Below are positions 1 to 9,150 of a DNA stretch of 17,622 nt, in pieces; the first letter of the stretch is position 1, and each line of letters opens with the position of its first letter. The position numbers and the translations under genes are program-made. A model generated the notes under the pieces. That model was given only the letters and a program-made list of their open reading frames with translations, had not been told where the DNA came from and did not search any database. The DNA is from Trametopsis cervina (Eukaryota > Basidiomycota > Agaricomycetes > Polyporales > Irpicaceae), in the NCBI GenBank assembly GCA_022385755.1, contig MU278385.1:1-17622 (forward strand), read 5' to 3'.

Positions 1-49
1 ATTATCAGTCCGGGCCGAGTGAGGAGCGCGAGTGCGCGTGCATGTGCAA

Positions 50-98
50 GTCATGTGATCGTGCAGGTCATGAGACCGTGTCGACGAGTCACGTGACC
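50..98. repeat. Three degenerate E-box-like palindromic repeats
   Basis: Three copies of an 11-base near-palindrome of form GTCAYGTGAYC (the middle copy is GTCATGAGACC) start at 50, 67 and 88. The third, GTCACGTGAC, is a perfect 10-base palindrome with a CACGTG core. The cluster lies about 70-120 bases upstream of the first plus-strand gene. It could be a bHLH-type binding cluster in that gene's promoter or a subterminal repeat of a transposon. The sequence shows the repeats; the role is inference. Confidence 0.5.
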
Positions 99-168
99 GC
101 GAGGACATGTAGGACGCGCCAAAATAAAAGAAAGAAAATCGAATAAATTGGGCGCTACACGTATAACC

Positions 169-1648
169 ATGACATCACTACTCCTACTACTCTGCCTCCT
201 ATTGCTCTGGAGCCTCTGCGCGTGACAGAGTGGCAGCGGCTTGATGCGTTGCTGCTCCCTACAGTTGAGAACTTGCCGATGCTGTTCCAAACTGTCCGTG
301 GGCAAGACCATGTCCTCGATGCACTCGTCCAACACTCCAACCAGTGTCGCACAGAGCTTCTCAATCAGCAAACCAAACTTGCTGCGCTTGACGCCAAACT
401 CACCGCATTGGACACTACGGCTCCAGGTGATTCCAACAAACGGTCATTCTTGCGCATGCCAAAGAAGAAGCCTGTGATGCCAAAGGTCTTCGTTAATGAT
501 TATCATATTGCTAAAGTGAGTGCGCATGTCTACCGGTAATAACATCGAAACTTACCTTGCCTCTTGTAGAATGAGGTTCACCAGATGTATTTTCGCATCA
601 TGGACGTCGATTTTCGGGACTGGGATGCTCTTAAAAGTCAGCCGGATGGCATTCTAGGTTCCAACCCTTGGATCCTTGAAGACGACGAGAAGCGGTGGCA
701 GCCGGCATGGAACCAAAACGTTGACAGCTCCGTGAACCACAAGTTTCTCACCGAAGTCGCTAGCCGCATTTATGAAACCGAACAGGTAAGTCATGCACAT
801 CACTCTTCCTTGATGAACGCTCACCATTCTCACAGACACAGCGATCCAATGGCAAATCGACTATAGAAGACGGAGCGTTCAATGAGCTAGTCCTGTATCA
901 GATTGCAAAGACGTACCATCAACACGTTGCAGCGCATCGTAAGCTGTCCGCCACTGCCGAAGGCCGTGCTAAGCTGCTTAAAACCAAAACACGGTCTCGG
1001 GACGCATCCCGCCGCACTACGGTCAGTCTTGTGATTTAAATCTCAAGGCTGTGGATACTTATCTTTACACAGAAAGTCAACGGCCGGCTGTACGCAGCTG
1101 CCTGGGCTGTAAAAAATGATGGACTTGTGGGTATTGCCGACATGATCCATGAGGACTACGCATCGAGTGCCCACAACTACCACTCTGACACCGGTGATGA
1201 GTCCTGCACAAGGCGTCGTGCGGAACAGGGAGCGCCGCGCAAGGGAACAGTTACCATTCCTCGAGCATGGCATACTAAAAAGGTACGCCAGTCAGTAACC
1301 ATAAGAGATTTGGCAGACAGCTTACCTCTGTAGTTTGTGATGCTGCAGATGTATCTCGATAACATCTATGAGGCCAATCCCCCTGCGAAGATTCGCGACC
1401 AGCTGGCGGAGAGCGAATCCGAAGATAGTGATGCGATGCAGGACCCTGCACCCAAACGTCGCAAGCAGTCAGGCTCAACAGCGCAACGCATTCGCTGTGT
1501 AACCACGTTCCGTGCATCCTGGAAGCACGCTAATGCTGCTCCTCCGAGGAAACCACCAGTCCAGGGCACCATCCGCCCTACGATGCTGCATGCATATCGT
1601 GCCAAGGATTCACAGCAGCACCATCATGGTGGGCTGAGTGGAGTCTAG
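169..1648 (+). CDS. Uncharacterised basidiomycete protein, five exons, 5' end uncertain
   Basis: Five exons splice cleanly in frame: up to 515, 570-785, 836-1021, 1073-1282 and 1334-1648. The introns are 50-54 bases with GTGAGT, GTAAGT, GTCAGT and GTACGC donors. The product is about 420 residues. The N-terminal part is helical and leucine-rich, with a possible short coiled coil around a QQTKLAALDAKLTALD segment. Later exons carry an IHEDYAS segment and a PRAWHTKK segment. The C-terminal exon has an acidic serine stretch (ESESEDSD) followed by PKRRK, a likely nuclear localisation signal. The layout loosely recalls a family common in agaricomycete genomes, but I know of no function. The start is a problem: the frame is open from 147 but has no ATG. 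The ATG at 169 is one frame off and stops after 18 codons. Either one base was lost just after the start or the first exon lies outside the window. The gene converges on the transposase gene 94 bases downstream and could be an accessory gene of the same element. Confidence 0.6.
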
Positions 1649-1742
1649 ACATACATACGTTATCCCCGCAGCAGCAGACACTCTTAGCGGAGGTGCCCGA
1701 TGATACAGAGGGATCCAGCGATGAGAACTAGCATGTGATCTA

Positions 1743-4700
1743 TTACATATACTGTAGTGGCAGTTAGTAGAATACGTAGCAAGCATTAAGACCATGCACT
1801 TACATGGTTTTGTGAAACCGTTGCCCACAACTTGACTGTTTCGAGTGCCGTAGTTAATGTGACTACTTGACGGCCGAGAAGTCCACGCAGCTGCGTCACT
1901 TCAATGATCTCGCTCACATCGTTACGATACTCCTGTAAATGCCATATCCGTACGCCTACACGTGAGCTATGCTTGACGTTAGCTATCTATACAGTACATG
2001 CCAAAGATCACATACCTCGTGTTCCAAAGTCCAGGGATGTTCCCTTCCCATGGGCGAAACCATCGTACGCGAGCCAGCCAAACAGGTGTGTGCTCAATGG
2101 CTTGCTGGAACTGGAAGATGTCAAGAACTTGACCGCAGGCTGTACTCATTGACCAAGGCACATATGCCTCTATCAGAGAAGTTGCCGCATTCCCGGAAAG
2201 GTTGGCCGCATAGAATTTCCGGCCATAGATGTGAACATAGTCAAAAAAGACTGCTGTACGCACCATAGGCTCACTGGCAGGGTGAGGACGCAGTTGCCAG
2301 GCCTCATGAAGATGCCATGAAGGATAATGGACGTGGAAGTAATTCAACAGTCCGCTGTACAGTTCCGTTGACATGTCTGACACCTTTTGTCGTGGGCTCA
2401 TGGCATAAGCCTCCTCTACAAAATAAATACGTAGCAATTCAAAGCTTAATATGGGAGAACATGCATACCATTTGGTGTGGCCTGCTCTAGCTCAGTCATC
2501 CACGATGCAAGTCCTGCCACTGTGCCACGTTCTTCGTTTGTAGCATTCAGCATGATCGTTGCGAGCCGATTCAAAGTAGGGTGACTGGCAGCTTTCATTC
2601 CATATGTCTAAAACCGGAGTAAGCTCTTGAACTTAAAGCCAAACCATACTTACAACGCGTGTAGATAAACATGTCCGGTGAAACTCTGTGAAGAAGGTGG
2701 TCTCGAGTTCGCCGCGACCATGATTGTTGGTGTTGTATGCCTTGAGGACCTTGTTCAAGCGTTCAAAGAGAAAGCTCCAAAAATCGTGCATTGGCCCGAA
2801 GTCTTGCACAAACTCCGCAACATGCGTAGCGTAATGGTGATTTGGTTGTAAGGCAGCCACGCCATAAAGCTGCCAGTGTTCAGATAAATAAGATGACTCT
2901 CTAATATGGCACCCTGAGACGTACGGTAATGAGTTCGGTGCAATATTCACGTAATAGTAGATCTGCTTCTGCGACACTTGAAGCCGTTAATGTATATTGG
3001 CCCAAAATGCGCAGTGCCCTGCTCAGCTTCAGAAAGTTAGCTGGGTCATCGGGATGCATTGTGCATGGATCGCCGTCACTCAGCGCAGGCAGGCCTTCAG
3101 TATTTGCTCCATGCTGCATAATGCTTGTGGACGCCCCGGGCTGTGATGTCAATGATAGTGCTGAACTTAAGCTATCTGTGCATAGGAGATTAGTCACATA
3201 TGATGATGTCTCGCACCACCACACTTACGTTGAGTCTCTTGAGTTGCTGGACGAGCATTCTTTTGCGCTCGTTTTGCCGCAGCCCTTTCAGCTCGCTGCT
3301 TCTTATCCAAGACTTTGCGCGCCTCTTCAAGCTGAATCCGCACAACCCGATTATGTCGCAAGCTATCAGTATCAGTTGACATACAGCGTTGCCAGAGTTG
3401 AGGTATCTTATGACACAAAAGTCGTCAGTTCTTATTTACATCCCAGCTGATTGAACATACCAGAATGGGTCCATGAATGGTAGCAAGTAATTTCCACTGA
3501 TCTGCAGTTAACGAGCCACCCGCAGGGATCCCTATGTCTTTAGGCAACTTCCCAGTACTTGATGATAATTCAAACTATATGACAAGGTCAATGACTGTCT
3601 GCTGGAGTGGCCAGATACGTACATCGTGGAGAAGCTCGTGAAATACACGCAGCTCGTGCTTGTCGCGTAAGATCTTCATTTGGACCCAAATGTGATAAAA
3701 ATGGATTTTCACAAGGCCTAGTAAACCGCATGAGCATGTGCTTAAAGTACACACTGGAAGGTAGAAGGACTCACCTAGATACAGGTTATGCATCGGATCT
3801 ACTACTATCTGGCGAACGATGTCAAAATACGGCAAACGTGCCAGTTGTGTGTATCTGGCAGCATTTGCCTTCGTAAAGGCCTTTCGTGCTGACTCAGTGG
3901 CTTTGGCGAGATATTGTTCACCATGTTCGCGATGCTGCGCATTCGTACGTGCTGGAAATGCTATAAATGCATGTGAGCTAGATACTAGACTGTACATGAC
4001 ATAGCGTACCATTCTTCTGAAACGCACGAGGTGTTGCCTTATCGTCTTGTGTGATCCAACATTTTGTACAGAATTTGGTGTGCGAATGAGAGCCGAAGCC
4101 ACCTAGCTTGTGCGCAGCAGGCTTGTCGCATACAACAGCAACTAGGATAACTCGAACGAGACGGCCTGTAGAGATGAGCCAGGGAACTATTGTATTGCAG
4201 TAGCATGTAACATACCTTGAGGATGCAATGGCGTGGATATCAAAATGCCGTCACGCCAAAGACGGATAAGTTCGCTGACAATTGGTCGAATGAACCGCTG
4301 GACCTGATCACCTGTTTGCTCGTTCGGCCCCGGCATGATGCTTGTGAGTATGAGGTTTGAAGTGCGGTATCGATATGCAGGCGGAAGGTTGACCACGGAA
4401 AACGATGTAGGGCAGGATGAGTGAGAGGGCGCAATGTTAGATCGAATATAGGAGAACCTGCGAATGTAGCTGATCAGCAAGACGTGGACTTTTGAAGATC
4501 AGATACTCACCAGTCAACATCCCATGCCAAACCTAGGCGAAGCTCTCCATCTGCACCACGCCGTGGATGTGTTGGATCACAGGCAAAAAAAGGCCTGCCA
4601 TCAGGGGCCAGTAAATTCTGAGTCACCGCGCCATCGAATATATCGCGATAAACACCTGGCTGCCGCTCATGAGTGCGCCAACCATCTAGTAGATCCTCTA

Positions 4701-5880
4701 ATCCCGGGACTGCCAACATAGTTGCCAACTGACTTGTGATGGTCATGGTTGGATATTTGAGTAGCGGAACACGAGAAGGGCGGCCCATAATAGGATCTTG
4801 AAAAAGAGGCTGTGTGCATACAGAACAGTGCAGAGGTGTAGACATGGAGCTCGGATATACCTCCTTGCAGCTAGGGCATACAGGAAGTATGGTGATGGGG
4901 GGAATGTCAAGTCCAAGCGTGCGGTTGACCGATTTCAATGTTACAAAAGGTAACGTGGCTTGCGGCGCAAGCAGAGTGACGACCAATGCGAATGCCCATA
5001 ATAGCACATTGCAGGCAACCCGAGGGAGGTGGAAATGGAGATGGGCCCATGAGATCACCGCGTAGATGCAAACAAGATGAGGCTCCAACATAGCGACGTC
5101 GACGGCCTCGTAGCGGTTATGACCGGGGATGTAGAAAGGATCAGGATTGTCGACGTCGCCAGCTGGGTTGGGAGTATGGATGAGCGGAATAGCCAAATCA
5201 TTTGTATGTTCGCCTTCGTCAATTTCTCCACTGCAATCGAGGTCTTCATCCAGATATACCGCAGGCGGGATCATGAGTACGTCAGGTAAAAATGTGTCGC
5301 GGTGCGAGGTAAGTCCTGGGTCTTCACCACGTGCACTAGCCTCTTCCACTCGTTCCATCTCAGCCTCATACTCACGTATAAGCAAATCCTCTTTGTGAGA
5401 AGGCGGAGGCAGCGAATATGCAGTTGTGTTATTGAGTGTCAATGCTTCCCTGGCGTGTATGGCGTTCACCGCGGAGTAATGGTCTACGTAGGCCATCAAG
5501 GAATCGCCAGTTTCAATCCCAGGAGGTAGCGGTGCCAGGGGAGAGTCAAGATAAAGGTCTGTAGATGACATGGTGCCATTGTTGAGCATTGCCTGCTCAA
5601 TACGATTCGTAGATGTTGCATGTGGGAGATGAGCTGGGTCAGGAAATGGAGGGAGGACAGGTGGTGAGGCTAACGGCTCAGATCGCAAAGACCTATGTGT
5701 GGTGTCCGGGAGAATGAGGTGTGGGGCCGTAGTGATAAGGCGGGGATCAGGAAGTCGATAGGGTTGACTAGCACTGTTGCGCAGATCTCGCAACTGATGG
5801 GTACGGCATTGTCGGTGGGTGAGATGTGTACCATTGCAGCCTGCGGTCTTGCAATAACATCGCTTGGGATTTAATGGCAT
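1743..5880 (-). CDS. Tnp2-family (CACTA/EnSpm-like) transposase, 13 exons
   Basis: I read exons 5880-4511, 4457-4216, 4165-4010, 3960-3775, 3717-3623, 3574-3461, 3406-3229, 3175-2925, 2869-2654, 2607-2469, 2415-about 2012, 1932-1804 and 1751-1743, giving about 1162 residues. An N-terminal Cys/His cluster (C8, C10, C15, H19, H22, C25, H28) opens the protein, a pattern usual for fungal Tnp2. A zinc ribbon follows at C335/C338/C352/C355. Catalytic-type motifs are DVDWF (D456, with the Trp codon split by intron 1), DPMHNLYLG (D644) and LFERLNK (E900). C570/C573 and H599/H602 lie between the first two acidic residues, like the zinc insert of CMC-superfamily DDE transposases. A Lys/Arg/Ala-rich linker sits in exon 7. 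By family it would cut and paste a CACTA-type element in the nucleus. The copy is nearly intact. The one doubtful junction is exon 11/12, where the best donor (exon end 2016) breaks the frame and only a weak GTGATC donor (exon end 2012) keeps it. Element ends were not found. Confidence 0.88.
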
Positions 5881-6263
5881 AGGACTTGCCGGATACTTGG
5901 GAATTTACTACGAAGGGTCCAGTGGGACAGTTAATAACTTCTGACAGTAGCACAGCGTGTTAAAAAAACCTACCAGGAAGGATACTCCGATCACACGCGA
6001 TATGCCAGAGATGGAACTTGAGAGAAGGGAACGATAGGCTGAGCAAAAGTGTTGATGGGCCCGGATGAGAACGCGTACGCATCTGGGACAACATCATCAC
6101 GTGAGCGTGGTCAGGAATGATCGAGCAAAGCCACTTACAGAGTAGCAAATGGGTATGGGGTCATGGTGAAGAAGAGTATTTAATCCAGTCTACACCTCCA
6201 CGGAGTCAGCATACATGCACATTATTGACAATGCGGGCATAGTGTTATAATAGTTGCACTGCA

Positions 6264-6367
6264 GCGTCCTCACCCACTGTATCAGACAACAGACAGCTCC
6301 TTCGTTAAGCCACGGTGGCGGCTTTGGCTGGGTTTCTGTCTGTGTCTGATACAGTAGTAAAGGGCGC
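6264..6367. repeat. Imperfect inverted repeat able to form a long hairpin
   Basis: The left arm is 6264-6296 and the right arm 6336-6367, around a 39-base loop. The inner 20 bases pair perfectly except for one extra base on the left; the core is ACTGTATCAGAC followed by an ACAGACAG-type end. The outer 12 positions match at 7. The loop holds a second small palindrome (AAGCC...GGCTT, near 6307-6324). No gene overlaps it. It could be a foldback or MITE-like element, a subterminal structure of the neighbouring DNA transposon, or a hairpin RNA precursor. The pairing is seen; the role is not. Confidence 0.6.
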
Positions 6368-6789
6368 CAGCACAACTGTGTTGGCAACGTGCACGGTTGA
6401 AAGCAGAGTCGTCAACACCAGCACCTTGCCATAGGTCCACAGATGTTTCAGACAGCAGCATATATGGTGTTCATTGAAGGCAAGCGGTCGTGCCCACATC
6501 TTCGCCTTGACGTTCTAAGGTGTCGTGTCATCCGTTGCCATGAGTGTGCGTCTTACTGAGACCATGAGTGTGTATGACAAGTGGGATGGCAGAGATTACT
6601 GAACGGAGCACAACCACAAAGATGTAAGCGTAGTATCAGCGCACTTCCCCGCCTCACCGGCGTCATCAAAGCGCGGCGGTTGGTGGCTGTGAGGTGAAAG
6701 AAAAGGAGAAGCAAGCGAGGTGTGCTGGCATGGGTGCCATAATAGGCAGCTGTGATTTCGATGCGACGGCAAGTCGAACCAAAGTTACG

Positions 6790-6878
6790 TACCGAGCCGC
6801 GCCAACTTCTAGCGCTACATACTGGACCGCATGATTACTAGCAGTACATACCGAACCGCGCCAATTACTAGCTGTACC
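6790..6878. repeat. Three-copy tandem repeat of about 30 bases
   Basis: Units at 6790-6819, 6820-6848 and 6849-6878 share the frame TACYGRRCCGC...TACTAGC.GTAC with scattered changes. Copies 1 and 3 are closest to each other. The array ends 29 bases before the 3' end of the minus-strand gene at 6908. Short subterminal tandem repeats are typical binding sites for CACTA-type transposition proteins, so this may belong to the transposon next door, but it could equally be an independent minisatellite. Confidence 0.6.
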
Positions 6879-6907
6879 CATCAGGGTGTAGGTACCTCTC
6901 GCATTTC

Positions 6908-8160
6908 CTATCTCGCCCTATCCACATTGACCGGCTGCTTGACGGGCAACTCAGGCGCTGAGTTGTCTGAGACCTCGGTGTCACGTTGCTCCTCTGGGTC
7001 AAGGTGCGGCTCGCAAGGCACAGAGTTGGGCGTGATGCTGCGAGAGTCTACAGTTAGTGCATCGAGCTGTGGCGTGAGGGCTTGTTCATTGGCAGCGGTC
7101 TGGGGAACCAGAAGGAATACCTAGCAGGTGAGTCAATACAGAAGACAAGAAAGTCGCGGAAGGGAGGCACATACAATGTCTTGTGCGAAATCCAGATCGT
7201 CGTATGAAAACGAGGTGATCCAGGTCGGCTCTGAGCACTTCAAGTCAGGATAAGCGAGTACTTTGCGCTGCAACGATGCTATCCCAGGTGTGATGAACAT
7301 CAGTGGGACCTGAAGACAGGAAAGCATGAGTCTAAGGCAGCAACGACTGAGGCAGGATGGCATCTGGCTTACCGTGGTGGCTGGTACAAGCATGCCCGAG
7401 TAAACATGACCATCGAGTGTGATAGTGATACCACATGGGCTACCTATATTGACCATGCAGCGGACATCATCCTGGATGATGTAGATGGTCTGAAATTGAG
7501 TGTGAGGTACTGCAGGCCAAGGCACTGAGAAGTTTGGTCAAGAATTCACTTACCAATTCCGTACAGCCTGCCGGACGAAGCTGCGATGGCATGATTTGAA
7601 GAGCGTGAGTCCTATTTGCAGGCGGCGGCGGGGATATCCATATAGCAAGAGTGTGGCCGCAGGGCTTGTCCAAAAAGCCAGATGGTCCATCCTGAGGGAA
7701 CAGCAGCGCGGTACAGATGTGCTCGTCATAGGGACTCCTACGAGTATGAAGCATCGCTGCTGTACAGTCCCAGCTAGACGATGGCAACTTGCACGCTTGT
7801 CTGTGAGAAAACCTGTGCGCCATATGCGTTGACAAACTGTTGACAACGAGTCTGAGACTTACCAGAAGCAAGGAATGCATTATCAGGAGGGAGCCATCTC
7901 TCACGGGCTCGGCGAAGCAGGACAATTAGGAGTCCTAATAGCCTCAGAGTATGGTGGCTTTTCCGCCACGAAAAGATTCCAAGTAACGCACAATTCGGAG
8001 CGGAATAGATGACGAGACGATGGCAGATTCGGAGCTCCAAATATATTCCGAAAACAGCAAAACTCGGATCAGTGGCTACGAATAACGCATCCCTCGTCAC
8101 CTTTTCCGACCCGAATAATCTCGAGGTTCCGCAGTGATTAGCATTGGCAGAATGGGCATG
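6908..8160 (-). CDS. Unrecognised multi-exon gene, 5' end unresolved
   Basis: Four 3' exons join well: 7759-7554, 7489-7373, 7309-7175 and 7120-6908 (stop at 6910-6908), through introns of 64, 63 and 54 bases. A preceding exon ending at 7863 joins in phase through a 103-base intron. It contains a hydrophobic run (LRLLGLLIVLL) followed by a basic RRARERW segment. The downstream part reads as a beta-rich domain (TIYIIQDDVRCMVNIG, then GITITLDGHVYSGMLV) and an acidic, proline-containing tail with LDPEEQRDTE. No family is recognised. The upstream exon has no in-frame ATG before a stop near 8165. The ATG at 8160 joins only through a short intron of about 38 bases, so the start is a guess. The gene may have another first exon or be decaying. 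It is divergent from the plus-strand gene at 8265. Confidence 0.45.
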
Positions 8161-8184
8161 AGCGCTTATCTATCGGATAGCGCT
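8161..8184. promoter_or_regulatory. Small hairpin between divergent genes
   Basis: AGCGCTTATC at 8161-8170 pairs with GATAGCGCT at 8176-8184 across a 5-base loop, with one bulged T. It lies between the likely starts of the minus-strand gene and the plus-strand gene at 8265. It may be a shared promoter element. Nothing else supports that role. Confidence 0.3.
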
Positions 8185-8264
8185 ATACGGAGTACGCGTC
8201 ATTTGCCTGCGCACGGCTCGCCTTTGCATAACTTGCGCGCAACACATATTCATCGTTGCATGAG

Positions 8265-8970
8265 ATGACAGACGTATCAACTCCCAGGGATGGTCAGGAC
8301 CTATCTGTGGTAGGGCCTCAAAATGCCTCAAGTGAATGGAACTCTCAGCGGTCTGCCGTGGTCCCCCTTTCTCCTCTGACCCATGTTGCAATATTTGCTG
8401 CAATACTGGCCCCAACGGCTCTGCTACCCTACTTGGCTGTGCGACGGCATTTGGTTGCATTGCACCGTAAGGTGGCGGAAGTCGGCGTGGCCAATGCTGC
8501 TCTGCAGCGCGATCTGAAGACAGCGCTGCTGGAGGCATCCATACGGCGCGAGGAACACGAAAGGCTCAGCGCAATGCTCGCGGAAGCCAGACGGGATATA
8601 GAGACCATCAGAGCGGAGGAGAATCGCAGACAGCTCGCGAGGGTGCGGGCGGACGAGCGATTGAGACGGGATGTCGAGGACCTCCTTGTGGAGAAGCAGC
8701 GGACGAGGTATCTGAATCCGCAAGACTGCTGGATTCAAACGAAGGTGGCTGATATCGATTCCTCGTAGGGCTAGCCTGTCCAATCTGCGTGACCTCAGTT
8801 CATCCCTGGCAGATATTGCGGCTTTCATGCATGAGGTAGAGATACAGCAAGGCTTCGTCTATCGCAAGAATGATGGTCGGGGGATTGAAAGGATCAGACA
8901 GTTGGCATACAAATTGCAAGCAATACCGATCGACGGCAACAAGGTCGGTGTCTTCGGTTGTTGGTCCTGA
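8265..8970 (+). CDS. Single-pass membrane protein with coiled coil, two exons, unknown function
   Basis: The gene starts at the ATG at 8265. Exon 1 runs to 8707 and exon 2 from 8769 to the TGA at 8968-8970, giving 214 residues. Reading straight through would stop at the TAG that is really the acceptor of a 61-base intron (8708-8768). Splicing restores phase and adds a well-ordered C-terminal part containing SLADIAAFMHEVEIQQGF and DGRGIERIRQLAYKLQ. The N-terminal 30-40 residues are polar. One membrane helix follows (HVAIFAAILAPTALLPYLAV), then a long charged coiled coil rich in Arg, Glu, Leu and Ala. I have the impression that the C-terminal motif occurs in other basidiomycete hypothetical proteins, but I cannot name a function. 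The layout would suit an organelle membrane tether or scaffold, which is inference only. Confidence 0.65.
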
Positions 8971-9150
8971 GGTGCAGCTACTGAATTCAGTGTAGGAGGA
9001 TGGTTTACCTATGAGTTCGAATGAACAGCCCAGCAAGGGCACGACAGACTCGTAAATATTTCGAGCAGCGATCACATTGTTATATAACTATCACTACACC
9101 TGATGAATCCATACGACAATACACCAAACGTATCGCTCGGAGAACCTGCC

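Larger units (their letters stand above)
5881..6907. other. Gene-poor stretch upstream of the transposase
   Basis: No frame in these roughly 1,030 bases splices into a convincing protein. The stretch should hold the transposase promoter and perhaps one end of the element. Visible structure: a TCACGTGA palindrome at 6097-6104, a TATTTAA-like A/T run near 6176-6183, the inverted repeat at 6264-6367, a direct repeat CCATGAGTGTG at 6538-6548 and 6562-6572, and the tandem repeat at 6790-6878. I looked for a TAGTG/CACTA terminal pair. One TAGTG lies at 6240-6244, but I found no matching partner on the left. Confidence 0.6.

Noticed and set aside
2929..3450. Long plus-strand open frame (173 codons)
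   Set aside because: It is the antisense shadow of transposase exons 7 and 8, which splice in phase and match the family pattern.
176..6244. CACTA at 176-180 and TAGTG at 6240-6244 as terminal repeats of the element
   Set aside because: The bases that follow each do not match as inverted repeats and no 2-3 base target duplication is clear, so five-base matches alone are chance.
7774..8100. Complete gene starting near 8100 on the minus strand
   Set aside because: The apparent start there is GTG and not ATG; the frame only makes sense as an internal exon ending at 7863.
8800..9075. Minus-strand open frame with a protein-like stretch (TDLVAVDRYCLQFVCQL)
   Set aside because: It lies antisense to exon 2 of the plus-strand gene, begins without good context, and cannot be spliced in frame to the minus-strand gene at 9249-9773, whose own second exon ends at 9151.
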